From Megalobrama amblycephala (taxonomy: Eukaryota > Chordata > Actinopteri > Cypriniformes > Xenocyprididae): DNA of 64,000 bases. Position numbers and translations under genes: made by a program. The stretch is from assembly GCF_018812025.1 (NCBI RefSeq), contig NC_063049.1, positions 35,035,447 through 35,099,446 of the forward strand, written 5' to 3'. This document shows positions 11,180-22,586 of this stretch, piece after piece; the first letter of the stretch is position 1, and each line of letters begins with the position of its first letter. Below the pieces are notes generated by a model. It was not told where the DNA came from. It saw nothing but the letters and a program-made list of their open reading frames with translations, and did not search any database.

Positions 11180-11671
11180 TTAACAACTCATCCAAAGTGT
11201 TGACATCTGTAAGCACAACAACACCGCGTGAGTAAGTGCTGCATGCGGTACCTCTGTTAACCCTGCAGAGCTATGCTGGCTTTGAAGAGCATTTCGTATA
11301 CTTGATGAAAGTTCGTTTGAGGTCAAAACAACAGAGCAGGCAGGCATTGTCATATCAATATCAGTTCTTGAGATAAAATTAGGAGACTTTAGCACTGCTA
11401 AAGCCAAATCTTTCAAGATCTATGACAAATTCACATTCTTGAAAGTGACGCTGTGCTCCTTGTCTCTGTATGTGTTCTCACCTTGAACACACCAGACCAC
11501 AATGTTCTTTCTCAGCCCCCATGGCAGATCTATCATCTCACCCCCTGCCATTCGAGAACATGTGTTAAGCCCATACATGGGAATGTAAGGTGGGCTGTGG
11601 AGAAACTCTCCTGGGGTTTGTAGTGTGATAGCACCTGTAAACTTCCAGTACTGTGTGGGTGTCATCGCCAT
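11180..11671 (-). other. Protein-like frame with possible exon, function unknown
   Basis: On the minus strand one reading frame runs about 164 codons from 11671 to 11180 with a single TAG at 11422-11420. Local GC is higher than in the flanks. Within it, 11650-11482 is bounded by CCCACACAG and by CAAG/GTGAGA, which fit a splice acceptor and donor; that would be a 169-nt internal exon with an open frame. The pyrimidine tract before the acceptor is weak. I do not recognise the peptide (it includes SPPYIPMYGLNTCSRMAGGE). It could be an exon of an unknown gene, an old transposon piece, or chance. Confidence 0.22.
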
Positions 11672-11950
11672 CAGGCAGGTGAGATATGACTATCAAATAC
11701 TCACTTATCTTAACAAACCACTTCCACTCATAAATAGACTCTTGACTCATCCTTGGAAAAAAAAGGCAATTAGGCAAATTACTCAAGTCATTACAAAACT
11801 ACAGTAACTGGCCTTTGAAAACAAAAATAACTATTACTGGCATGTGTACATCTCTAAAATCACTGCTGCATCAGTACTGTATGCACAAAGAAAATTAGAT
11901 TAATAAAAGGACCAACTGTTCTTTAAATTAAATGAAACATGTAACTTAAA
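11672..11950. other. Unannotated sequence
   Basis: Nothing recognised. Confidence 0.4.
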
Positions 11951-12018
11951 TAGTAAATGACACAACTCTAACAGTCTGTTATGGTTTTAAGTTATGTGTG
12001 TGTGTATGTAAATAATGT

Positions 12019-12063
<45 letters not shown>

Positions 12064-12097
12064 TAAAACCATAACAGACTGTTATAATTGTGTAATT

Positions 12098-12102
<5 letters not shown>
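11951..12102. repeat. 41-bp inverted repeat around a (CA)n tract
   Basis: Left arm 11953-11993 (contains AACAGTCTGTTATGGTTTTA) and right arm 12060-12100 (contains TAAAACCATAACAGACTGTT) are near-perfect inverses. The loop holds a short GT run and a (CA)n array of about 20 units (12020-12059). It may be a small MITE with a microsatellite core, or a hairpin-forming locus. Confidence 0.8.
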
Positions 12103-12169
<67 letters not shown>

Positions 12170-12190
12170 AAAACAAAACACACACACACA
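12101..12190. repeat. (TA)n and short (CA)n microsatellite
   Basis: About 33 TA units, an AAACAAAACAAAA linker and about 7 CA units. Confidence 0.95.
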
Positions 12191-12647
12191 AACTTGCAAG
12201 AATTAGTCTGTCAGTCTGTCATCACATCAAAAGTGGGATGTAAAAATACTAATAAATTGTGAAATTAATTTGAACTAATTTTTCATGTATTGTATATCTG
12301 AAAATATGGCAAAAAGAAAGAATTGCTATTAGTGGCATAACACTTTTAACCCCAAGTAAGAATAATTTCAAGTATAAATATTATATTTATAAAAAAAAAA
12401 AAAAAAACATATTTACATTGTCATAACTGAAGGTAAATAAAATTCCTTCAAATTGAAACAACCTTGCTTTCCACTCTAACACAATATTTCAATTTTGCGC
12501 ATTCAATTGTTATATTTCACGATGATTTACAAGTAGCTGAAAAACAGTTCTGCCAGCACTGCTTTAAAGTCACCATGAAATAAAAAATGTACAGTTCATC
12601 ACAATAGGAAAGAAAAGACTATTACAACTTCTGTTTCATGCCGACTT
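12191..12647. other. Unannotated AT-rich sequence
   Basis: Contains a poly-A run at about 12391-12407. No gene or repeat family recognised. Confidence 0.4.
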
Positions 12648-13118
12648 TAGGCATGTGATGGTATCAAATTTTCAAATAAATAAATAGCCTATTAAGTATT
12701 TGGTGTTGTGATGAACAACAGTGCGAATACAAAAAAACTGAATGGCCGTTTGAAGCATTTTAAATACTGTTCAGCTGTTCAGTAGCAGCTGCTTTTTTTT
12801 ACGGCGTTTCCGGGGTAACCAGTGCATTTCTGCTGTTCTATCAGCGCCCTCTGCTGTCAGAGAGTGAACGTGCACTTTCATTAAGTGCGGCACCATGTGC
12901 TTCTCACGCATGTTGGGCTTGTCTACATCATGTCCATTTGATGCAGAATACAGCGTTGTTGTACATTTTACAGGGTTGATGGGGAAAGTATTCTTAAAAT
13001 GTATTATAAAAAATTTGAATAATTCGTAATAAATATTCACGGTATTTTGAAGTGCCCATGATAACAACATCGTGTATTCATTATCGTGATATCGTATTAC
13101 CGAATATCGGCACGTCTA
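12648..13118. mobile_element. Possible hAT-like MITE remnant
   Basis: The left edge TAGGCATGTGATGGTATC and right edge ATATCGGCACGTCTA are weakly inverse (TAGRC.TG...), and the interior has ACGGTATTTTG and ATTACCG motifs near the right end. No target duplication was found. The frames inside are not coding in any way I can support. Confidence 0.35.
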
Positions 13119-13154
13119 GTCGTCTAGTCTCAGTGTGTGTGGTGAGTGTGATTT

Positions 13155-13440
13155 CACCAAGTACAACATGTTTCTGGATCAACATCTTTGTTGATCCTAG
13201 AACAACATTCCAAACAACAATCAGATTTGAGGAACAAATTTACAGTTAATGTCAAGTTTAGGCTTACAACCAGGGTTAGGTGCTTCTATATCAGTGTTAT
13301 TCACCTATCATTTCTCTTTTTTAGGGAAACGTTATGGGTAGGGTAGGTTTAGGGGTAGGGAATAGTTAGGGCTTAATTTTCAGGAATTTTGTTCCAGCAT
13401 CAACAAAATATGCTGATACAGGAACATGTCTTACTTGGCA
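13155..13440. mobile_element. Inverted-repeat MITE with GGTTTAGGGGTAGG core
   Basis: The left arm CCAAGTACAACATGTTTCTG (13156 on) and the right arm ending CAGGAACATGTCTTACTTGG (by 13439) are imperfect inverses over about 60 bp, including GATCAACA/TGTTGAT-type pairs. The centre holds GGTAGGTTTAGGGGTAGGG. Similar cores occur in the element at 57765-57955. Non-coding. Confidence 0.65.
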
Positions 13441-13749
13441 AAATGACGGTGACCGTGTGGATACAGTGTTTGGCTTTGTTCTTTGGTTAGCAGCATTAAT
13501 GTGCTGTACAGGGTTGCAGCACTTGAACGCTTATTAGGATGCACAAAGTCTCTGTGTGCATATTGCTTTGACCTTTTACTCCTGCACATCTTAGTTGCTG
13601 CAACAACACAAGCGCCGTTAACCTCTAACCTTTCTTGTCAGTTTTAGATCGTTTGCTATGTTTTTCTTTCACACACTGTCTGTGTCTGGCATTTAAAGAG
13701 ATAAAGAGATAAAAAAAAAGTTACAAGTTATTAAAAATGTGGAACATAC
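13441..13749. other. Unannotated sequence
   Basis: Nothing recognised. Confidence 0.4.
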
Positions 13750-14181
13750 TTAAGCCTGAACTAATAGTTCAACCCCATTTTTTAGACAATTTATTCACCC
13801 TCATGTCAGTTTTTCTTCAGTGTAACAAAAGCAGCTGCTCTTCTACATACAATGGTGATTATGGCTGTCAAGCAAGATTTTCAGAAAACACCGAATTAAA
13901 TGCACAAAAGGCATCATATGGAATCAGGGGACTTAGGACATTGTGCATAAGTTGTATAGATTATTTTTATGAAACATTTATGCTGCTTTTGTGTCCCTTT
14001 GGAGCTTGACAGCAGTGGTCTCCATTCACTTTCTTTGTATGGAAAGAGCAGCTCAGACATTCTGCCAAACTTGCACTCTGCTAAGTTGTTGTTCCACGAA
14101 AGTAATAAAATCATACAGGTTTAGAAGGACATGAAGATGAGTAAATGATGACAGAATTTTCATTTTTGGCTTAAAATCCTT
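13750..14181. mobile_element. TTAA-type palindromic MITE, degraded copy
   Basis: The left end (CTAATAGTTCAACCCCATTT, then TTTATTCACCCTCATGTCA) and the right end (GATGAGTAAATGATGACAGA, then ATTTTCATTTTTGG...AATCCTT before TTAA at 14182) are inverse. The interior contains TTGACAGCAGTGGTCTCCAT, typical of this cyprinid family. The plus- and minus-strand frames inside are shadows of the repeat. Confidence 0.75.
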
Positions 14182-14185
14182 TTAA

Positions 14186-15427
14186 GGTGTGCAAATTTGA
14201 TATTAAATTATGAAATATTTAATCATGAATAACACAAGAACTACTCCGAGATAACTGTCAAACACCGCTACCAATAAAACTTGTTTCGTTTCAGACCTTT
14301 TGAAAGTTTCAAAGACAAGAATGCGTTCCCATTCACTTTCAGCTTGCTCAAACAAATCCTTTTAAATGTCAAAACCATTTAGCAAAAGCTAAACAGAACC
14401 TTCTTCAGTTTAGATCCCAATCCTTACACTTTACTACCAAAAGATTAATCTAACTGGATGGTCAGATGTTTAAAACACTGTCCTTCACACATCATAGCTA
14501 AAATTCTGTCATCTTTTCAAGTTGCTTTTGCTTGAGGTTGATGGAAATGGCAGTAATGGCAAATAACCACAACTTGTAGAAATGTCATGTAAAAAGGAAC
14601 TTAAGAGTGTTCAGTGGTTATAGAGTGGGGTCTTCCTTTAATTTAAACTGCCAGACAAAGACTGTTCAAAACAAAAATAGATTTAACGGGTGCTTCTTTA
14701 ACTACAGGTCCAGTGAACATTCAGAAAATAATGTTAAACAAAATAGTTTAAAAAATAATATTAATAAATAAATAAGGTATGGAAGACAGTTTAAACAGTG
14801 GAAAGACCATTTAAATGTTACCCTAATATAAAAAAAAATCAAAGCTGTTAGTTTTAATAAATATCAACCAAAGTGCCTGTAGGTGAAAAATCACTCATAA
14901 ATATTTAAAACACAAAGCTTTTCACTCACAGAATCACTCAAGACTTCAGCTATTCTGACCTTTACGTTTTTCCAGGAAGTCAGAGGAAACCGAGCATGAG
15001 CCCAAAAGGGGACGACAGCGCTGAGGAACAGAAAAAAACAGGCAATCAGTCACCACTGAGAATTCTCCTGTTCCAACTATACATCCACTATCTCTCAAAA
15101 CAACATCTCACTGATCTGAACACACCAAAACACCATCAACAGAAGCGAGTCACATCTACAGCAGGATCTCTGACACAATACACTATATGTTCTACCATGC
15201 TGAATGATTATCAAAAGAATGTGTCATGAACATTATATGGTACTCTAAAGTATTTCAAAGAATACCATGGTACCATGTACAAAAAAAATAAAAAAATAAA
15301 ATAAAATCACACCCTTCAAATATATAAAAAATCAATACGATCACACCCTTGAGAAAAAAAAGGTAATATGGTGGTATCAATCAGATAGTCATACTGTGGT
15401 ACTTTGATATAAATCATAGTAGTTCAG
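14186..15427. other. Unannotated sequence, no supported gene
   Basis: Contains a 77-codon plus frame (14996-15229) with no recognisable domain or splice context. Otherwise AT-rich and unique. Confidence 0.4.
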
Positions 15428-16482
15428 AGGGTAACACTTTATTTTGATATATAGTCCACTATAGACATTCCACCAACTTTAAAGGGTTAGTTCACCCAAA
15501 AATGAAAATTCTGTCATTAATTACTCACCCTCATGTCATTCCACACCCGTAAGACCTTCGTTCATCTTCAGAACACAAATTAAGATATTTTTGATGAAAT
15601 CCGACAGCTCAGTGAGGCCTCTATTGCCAACAAGATAATTAACACGTTCAGATGCCTAGAAAGACATATTTAAAACAGTTCATGTGACTACAGTGGTTCA
15701 ACCTTAATGTTATGAAGCGACGAGAATACTTTTTGTCCCTCCAAAAAACAAAATAATGACCTCTCAACAATATCTAGTGATGGACGATTTCAAAACACTG
15801 CTTCATGAAGCTTTACAAATCTTTTGTTTCAAATCAGTGGTTCGGATCGCGTATCAAACTGCCAAAGTCACAAGACTTTAGTAAACGGGGTTTTGTTACG
15901 TCATAAGTTTTTCGAAATTTCGATAGTTCACGTAACTTTGGCAGTTTGATAATCGATCTGAACCACTGATTCAAAACAAAAGATTTGTGAAGCTTCGAAG
16001 CAGTGTTTTGAAATCGCCCATCACTAGATATTGTTGAAGAGTCTTTTATTTTTTTTGGCGCACAAAAAGTATTCTCGTCGCTTTATAATATTACGGTAGA
16101 ACCACTTTAGTCACATGAACTGTTTCAAATATGTTTTTAGTACCTTTCTGGGCATCTGAAAGTGTTAATTATCTTGCTGGCTATAGAGGCCTCACTGAGC
16201 CATCGGATTTTATCAAATATATCTTAATTTGTGTTCTGAAGATGAACGAAGGTCTTACAGGTGTGGAACGACATGAGGGTGAGAAATTAATGAATGATTA
16301 AATTAATGAACTAACCCTTTAAGTAACTGCATGTCAACTTATTCTACTAACCCTATAACTAATAGCAGTCTACTAATACTCTAATGAGAATTAGTTGACA
16401 TGTAGTTACAAATTAATGAGAGTTAGTTGACATGTAGTTGCAAAGTTAGTAGAATGTCTAAGAGGACTATCGAAATAAAGTC
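15428..16482. mobile_element. GGTAACACTTTA-type MITE interrupted by a palindromic MITE
   Basis: The left end GGGTAACACTTTATTTTGAT and right end GGACTATCGAAATAAAGT are partly inverse. The right half contains TAGTTGACATGTAGTTRCAAA twice in tandem. The element is split at TTAA by the MITE at 15483-16318. A different member with the same GGTAACACTTTA end lies at 17580-18648. Confidence 0.6.
15483..16318. mobile_element. Near-complete palindromic TTAA MITE
   Basis: Begins AGGGTTAGTTCACCCAAAAA and ends with the diverged inverse AATGAACTAACCCT, with TTAA on both sides (15479-15482, 16319-16322). Length 836 bp. The two halves are inverse over nearly the whole length (about 400-bp arms, centre near 15910), for example TCAAACTGCCAAAGT against ACTTTGGCAGTTTGA and GTCGCTT against AAGCGAC. 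Non-coding. Relatives: 22587-22937, 38248-39242. Confidence 0.9.
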
Positions 16483-16492
16483 CATGTCCAAA

Positions 16493-17254
16493 AAATGTCA
16501 ATGGTAAAAACACAATTTCAAAGTATGATTTGTTTTATTATACATTTGTGTTAAATTACAACACAATAAAATAATTGCATACAAATGACTTATTTGTCAA
16601 GTAAGGCGACATTTTTTTTTCTCCAAAGCTGTACCTTTGCATCCAGTGTTAAACAACATTTGCAAAGCCTCTGAAGCCTGAAATTCATTTGACACTGATG
16701 AAGCTCATGACAGTAATGATGGGATGCCCTCTGGTGGTAGCTTGGCATCTTGAGAATTTGTTTTCTAATCGCATTACTTCAAATACACCTGCAGAATGAA
16801 TAATCTACCATGCAACCGAGTTTCTGTTTTCTGTCTACTGATAACACGGTTCGATGTGCAACCAACCAAAATGTACAGGAACAAGGAATCTGTTTAAAAC
16901 ACCGGGTTAGAGAGAGCTGGTATTACACCGATAAAACCATTGAAATTGCACAGATGCAGAGAGACGGGGAAAGACAGTAAGAGATACAGAATGTTTGCTC
17001 TTCCATATTCATGTTGAAAATGTCAGCCGGTGTTGTACTGCAGAACTAGGCTACCTGTCTTGTGAATGCAAAGTGCATAACTGAAATGAACTAGGAATCC
17101 CTGGCTTTTCTTTAATTAAATGTCAGTTCACTAAAAACATTGACAGTAATCCATTTAGAACTCCAAATATACAGCTGAACCTGTTGTGGTCCTTCTGATG
17201 ATTATTATCACAGAACATGTTCACATGCATTGGAAGCCTGGAGTCTGTAGGGCC
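16493..17254. other. Unannotated sequence, no gene seen
   Basis: AT-rich; nothing recognised apart from a short poly-T near 16612. Confidence 0.4.
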
Positions 17255-17455
17255 CCTATTATGGCACTATATTAGCCAATTTTAGAAAGGTCAAAGGGGA
17301 TGTCTAATGCTATTTCATGTGTTCTGACATATTTACACTGTTAAAGAGTTGGATACTCTTGCTAAACATGGCCAAAGTTTCAAAAAACTAGTTGGACATA
17401 TGACAGGGTATTTCTGTTGCAAATACACTCCTTCAGGGTTAGTATAAGTTTTTAT
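17255..17455. repeat. Dispersed repeat fragment (family X)
   Basis: The block TCTAATGCTATTTCATGTGT, then CTGTTAAAGAGTTGGATAC, then GCTAAACATGGCCAAAGTTT and ACACTCCTTCAGGGTT recurs at 28152-28480. Truncated and non-coding. I do not know its class. Confidence 0.7.
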
Positions 17456-17463
17456 AAGTAGTA

Positions 17464-19113
17464 TTCAGAATTCAAATTTCCTGATAATTTACTCACCCCC
17501 ATGTTATCCAAGATGTTCATATCTTTCTTTCTTCAGTCAAAAAGAAATTAAGGTTCTTGAGGAAAACATTCCAGGATTCGGTAACACTTTAGAATACTGA
17601 TCCTTCATTAATTAATAACTACATAGGAACAAATGAGTAATGCATTATTAACACTCTAGTAACTACTATTAACTAACAAGTAACTCTGATGAATGAATTA
17701 GTAAGTAATAGTGCTCAGTTGAAGGTGGTAGTTCACTATTAACTAATCAGTAACTACTGTTTTTTATCATACCTCCCAGAGAACTACTAAGAACTACTAT
17801 ATACATATTCGTAATTAATGTGAATAATGAATAATGTATAATTAATTCTAGAGTAAAGGCCTTGGTAACCCACTAGTAATGACTGAAGTATTACCAAATA
17901 CGTAAGAAGGCATTACTAATTATTTGGATCAGTATTCTAAAGTGAAAAGCATGTTAACTCTTTAGTAACTACTGAAGTCTTTGTACACTTTTGAGGTTTT
18001 TGTAAAGTATTGGATATAACTCTAAAGTAACTACTTCTTATTTGGATCAGTATTCTAAAGTGAAGATCATAGTAACCCACTAGTAATTACTTAAGTGTTA
18101 CTACATCCTTATAAAGGAACTACTATTTATTTGGATCAGTATTCTAAAGTGAAGATCATGGTAACCCAGTAGTAATTACTTAAGTGTTACCAAATATATC
18201 ATAAGGAATTACTGTACAAAAACATACAAAAACATCAAAAGTTTACAAAGACTTCAGTAGTTACTAGAGAGTTATCATGTTTTTCACTTTAGAATACTGA
18301 TCCAAATAATTAGTAATTCCTTCATAAGTATTTAGTAATACTTCAGTCATTACTAGTGGGTTACCAAGGCCTTTACTTTAGAATTAATTATACATTGTGC
18401 ATCATTCATGTTAATTATGAACCTGTATATAGTAGTTCTTAGTAGTTCTCTGGGAGGAATGAAAAAAACAGTAGTTACTGATTAGTTAATAGTGAACTAC
18501 CACCTACAAATGAGCACTATTACTTACTAATTCATTAATCAGAGTTTATTGTTAGTTAATAGTAGTTACTAGAGTGTTAATACTGCATTATTCATTTGTT
18601 CCTGTGCAGTTATTCATTAATGAAGGATCAGTATTCTAAAGTGTTACCCAGGATTCTTCTCCATATAGTGGACTTCAGTGGGGTTCACTGGGTGGAAGAT
18701 CCATATTGCAGTTTCAGTGCAGCTTCAAAGGGCTCAACATGATCCCAGACGAGGAATAAGGGTCTTATCTAGCGCAGTCATTTTCTAAAAAAAATATATA
18801 AATGTATGTACTTTTTAACTACAAAAGCTCATCTTGCACTAGCTCTGCGATCCATTTATGGTTAAAAAGTATATCATTTTTTTGGCTAGATAAGACCCTT
18901 ATTCCTCGCCTGGGATCACGTAGAGCCCTTTGAAGCTGCACTGAAACTGCAATTTGGACCTTCAACCCAGTGAACCCCACTGAAGTCCACTATATGGAGA
19001 AGAATCCTGGAATGTATTCCTCAAAAACCTTAATTTCTTTTCAACTGAAGAAAACATGAACATCTTGGATAACATGGGGATGAGTAAATTATCAGGAAAT
19101 TTGAATTCTGAAG
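17464..19113. mobile_element. Palindromic MITE, host of the 17580 insertion
   Basis: The ends TTCAGAATTCAAATTTCCTG and CAGGAAATTTGAATTCTGAA are perfect inverses. Inner landmarks pair across the centre: ACTTCAGTGGGGTTCAC with GTGAACCCCACTGAAGT, and AAGGGTCTTATCTAG with CTAGATAAGACCCTT. It is interrupted at CAGGATTC by the element at 17580-18648. It shares its core with the MITE at 23761-24582. The short minus frame at 18962-19186 is a shadow. Confidence 0.85.
17580..18648. mobile_element. Large palindromic element with 8-bp target duplication
   Basis: Ends GGTAACACTTTAGAATACTG and its perfect inverse, with an 8-bp duplication CAGGATTC (17572-17579, 18649-18656). Arms of about 420 bp are highly similar in inverted orientation. 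The centre holds three direct repeats of a unit that includes GGATCAGTATTCTAAAGTGA and GGTAACCC. An 8-bp duplication suggests hAT-type mobilisation, but the ends do not look like classical hAT termini. No coding frame. Confidence 0.9.
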
Positions 19114-19177
19114 TGAACTTATCCATTAAGTGTGTGATTTCTAGACCTTGGAAAGTCATGGAAATGAATAAAATCTT

Positions 19178-19295
19178 AGGGTGCATCTCAATCAGCTCCC
19201 TAGTTCAGTAGTCAGGGCACTGATCAGGGAATCAGCCACATTAATTTACATGATATACTGATTCATGGAGCTAGGGAGCTGATTGAGATGCAGGG
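19178..19295. mobile_element. 118-bp fold-back MITE
   Basis: GCATCTCAATCAGCTCCCTA (from 19183) and TAGGGAGCTGATTGAGATGC (to 19292) are perfect 20-bp inverses around a short loop. Too small to encode anything. Confidence 0.85.
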
Positions 19296-20059
19296 TTAAT
19301 TTCATGTAAATGTTTCTGTTTGTTTTTTTCTAAAAAGCTTATTTTATTTTTGCTGAGAACTTGCTATTTGTCAGTAAGAAGATAAAATTATTGGTCATAA
19401 TGAGTAAATACTGCGAATATCTCTTATAACCTGATATATGAGAACTGCTTGAAAATTTGAGGTTTGTTAGTGAATACGCAGTCTAATGATGCAATGTCAG
19501 AAAAATTTAAATATGTATCTAATTTTGCATACTTTTCACACATTTCACTAAATAGAGAAAGACTGCTCTTTTTAAATGTGCATATCAGCTAATACTTAAT
19601 TTACATTTTAGTAAATTTTAAATGTTGGACTCAAAGCTTAGGGATGGAATAAAAGACACAAAACTCATAATTTAATTTGCTCACATAATGTCCATTTGCA
19701 GTAAGATATGATTTGCTACATTTGCAGTCTCTGACATGTTAAATTATCAGTCAATAAACTAACCAATCAATCAATGACCAAATGTTATTATCTCACCTCT
19801 TCCTACTCATTCATTTAAAAATCCAGTAATTGGAAAAAACTCTCTATCGATAATTCAGTTCATCATATTTTGTACAGTTCCCTCATATTCCCAGTGTTGT
19901 GAGCGTGACTGACTACTGGTGTTCAAAGCTATTTATCTACTGAGCTGTTATGAGCTAGTTGAGATCTTTGCCAGTGTCAATATTCAAAGGGGAAATATCA
20001 AAAGGGGACACATCCACAGGGAGAAGCATCAGGAACCAAAGCACCCCTAATTGAAGAAT
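19296..20059. other. Unannotated sequence, no gene seen
   Basis: AT-rich; nothing recognised. Confidence 0.4.
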
Positions 20060-20470
20060 GCTGTTGTAGCATGCTGCTGTTTCCAGTCCCTGCCTTCCTC
20101 AGCGCTGTCAGCCCTCTACATTAAGTGAGTCTTAACAGTCTTATACAGCTGTTCCATCAACCTCCACTTCTTTCCCAGCTCACCTCTCAATTACCAGATA
20201 CTGTTCCCCCCAGCGAGGGATCTGTAGACGGTGCCACGCGGAGCGCCTCGCAAATTCAATCTCCACCATCTCCCTCTAATTACACCGTGATGAGGAGCAA
20301 AATGGGAATCTGCCATGGAACACATTCCAATCCCATGCACGGATGAGGCTGCTAAGTAATTGAGCTGATACAGGTGCCAAAACATTGACAAAATGCCTTG
20401 GGTGTTTTGTCTGAAAATCTTCTGCCCTTTGTAGAGGAGCTGCAGGCAAAGATTGTGTGAATGAAACTAA
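20060..20470. other. Unique GC-richer block, possible conserved non-coding element
   Basis: This segment is free of repeat ends and richer in GC than its flanks, and short frames on both strands overlap without any one dominating. It contains homeodomain-like TAATTGAG/CTCTAATTA motifs. No exon signals. Conservation cannot be judged from one sequence, so this is only a candidate. Confidence 0.2.
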
Positions 20471-21199
20471 TGAAATGCTCACTCCATGGTGACAGATTTA
20501 GAGCTAAGAGTAAAAAAAAATCATGTCTACGACTACAGTGTACTCTACTTTTAAGAATAAATAGCCAGCAAGTCATTATCAACTCAGGATCAGCAACAGA
20601 CTCACTGCTGTGTGTCTTATTTTTAATGCACTATAGTCCAGTTGACAAGATTACATCCTGTAGCAGTTCTTCGGAGAATCTCACAAACTTTAACCCTCCG
20701 CGTCTAACGAAGCCTCACACTCATAAATTCCTGCGGTAGATACTTGGGCATTGGACGCAACATCATTAGATTGCAATGATGTGGAATTTATCTTGCCCCA
20801 TACATCCTAAATGAAGAGCTACAGCACTGATAACCTGCTTCCTGCTTAGAATGATGATGAGGAAGAGAAGACGACTAATTTAGCAGTCTGCCCTATTTGA
20901 TCTCTTTCCGTCTTAATTAACTACTTCACGTACGGTCACTTTAACTCAGTATCATAAATATACATCTAAACAACGCGTTCAATTATCAGCATCTGGTTTG
21001 GCCTCCGACTGAACTGCTATTTACCGAATTATCTTTTATGGTTCTTTAATTTTCTGCAGTTTAATTTTAAACCATTAATTAAATGGTGAAAATTGTTCTA
21101 GAGGTGCACTAATAATAAACTAGAAAAGGAAAGTTTGTCAAGACAAACTTTAATGATGTGACAAAGCCATTAAGCACGGTTTAACAAGATGGATCATCT
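20471..21199. other. Unannotated sequence, no gene seen
   Basis: Nothing recognised; a 92-codon plus frame (20461-20739) has no recognisable domain. Confidence 0.4.
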
Positions 21200-21636
21200 G
21201 ATAGACAGACAGACATGAAAAATAGAGAGACATTAAAAACAGAGACAGACATGAAAAATAGAGACAGACAGACCAACATTAAAAACAGAGACAGACAGAC
21301 CAACATTAAAAATAGAGACAGACAGACGTTAAAACACTGTGGCATCAAATGTTCAGACATGTCAAATATTTGTTAATATTTTCTTCTCTTATCAAGATGT
21401 TTTTATTATTGTTTTATGTATATATGCTTTGGCAATATTGTATTATTTACAGTCATGCCAATAAAGCCATTTTGAATTGAATTGAATTGACAGTCCAACA
21501 TTAAAAATAGAGACAGACAGACAGACAGAACATTAAAAATAGATAGACATGACAAATAGACAGACATGAAAAAATAAAGACAGACAGACCAACATTAAAA
21601 ATAGAGACACGGACAGACATGAAAAATAGAGAGACT
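21200..21636. repeat. GACA-rich minisatellite
   Basis: Repeated units of the type AGAGACAGACAGACCAACATTAAAAAT and GACAGACATGAAAAATAGA occur many times. The array is interrupted at about 21328-21487 by a retrotransposon tail and resumes after it, so the tail is an insertion. Confidence 0.9.
21328..21487 (+). mobile_element. LINE-type 3' tail inserted in the minisatellite
   Basis: TATATATGCTTTGGCAATAT, then ACAGTCATGCCAATAAAGCC, then a terminal (GAATT)n run match the 3' ends of fish non-LTR retrotransposons as I know them. Only the tail is present, as expected of 5'-truncated insertion. The family is not determined. Confidence 0.6.
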
Positions 21637-21639
21637 GAC

Positions 21640-21800
<161 letters not shown>

Positions 21801-22582
21801 TAGTCGTTCTGATGTAGCATTTCAAAATAACCTTCAAAACACTGAAATTAGAGGACTACTCATTTGCACCCTAATCAGTGTGCCAAGTACATAATTAAAA
21901 TGCACTAAACAGCAAAATTACTTTTGAAATGACATTGAGCATTCTTGGAACACAGGGGATCATATTCAGGTGTTAAGGGGCCCTTGATAGAAAAAAAAAA
22001 AAAAAAAAATCTGGCTATTAAACAGTAGTTTAAAAAGCCCCACCATTGTCTACTTAAAGCTGTCTTCATAGTAGAGAAAATTCCCATTAATGGGAGCTGT
22101 GAGAGCAGTGTTCTCTCGAGGGTGGCATGGTTAATGATCTGTTTCCATTGTGCATAAACCAATTAGCCTGTGTGACCCCAGACATGGCGTCTATGCCATA
22201 ACAGTACAGAAGATTCTTGCGGCTGCCACTCTCTTATCTCCAGCCACCAATACAAGGCTAGAGGCAGTGCATTATGGGTTAGCGTTAGCCGCATGATGAA
22301 ATCACATACACTAGGCAGGGTCAATTAGTGAGAGCTGTAGAGAATGCTAGGAAAGAAATCTTCACCTTCCTGCCTTCACTGTGTTAATGGTGACTGCTTG
22401 AACCCACAAGTCTTGTTATTGTTTTTAAAGTTCAGGAACTGAAATGTTCACACATTAGAAGCTTCTACATGGACATTGGGAAAACTAGAATTCATAAACC
22501 AGAAATGACTTGTTCACCAGTCAGCATGTTAAGAATGTTGCATAGTTTGCTATAACATGATCAACAGGGTTGGACAAAATAC
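21801..22582. other. Unique sequence, no gene seen
   Basis: Includes a poly-A run at about 21990-22009. The stretch 22140-22380 is GC-richer and lacks repeats (it contains CTCTTATCT, a GATA-factor-like site); it could be non-coding regulatory sequence, but nothing proves it. Confidence 0.3.
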
Positions 22583-22586
22583 TTAA

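Noticed and set aside
11981..12262. Frames with His-Thr and Tyr-Ile runs
   Set aside because: Microsatellite translations.
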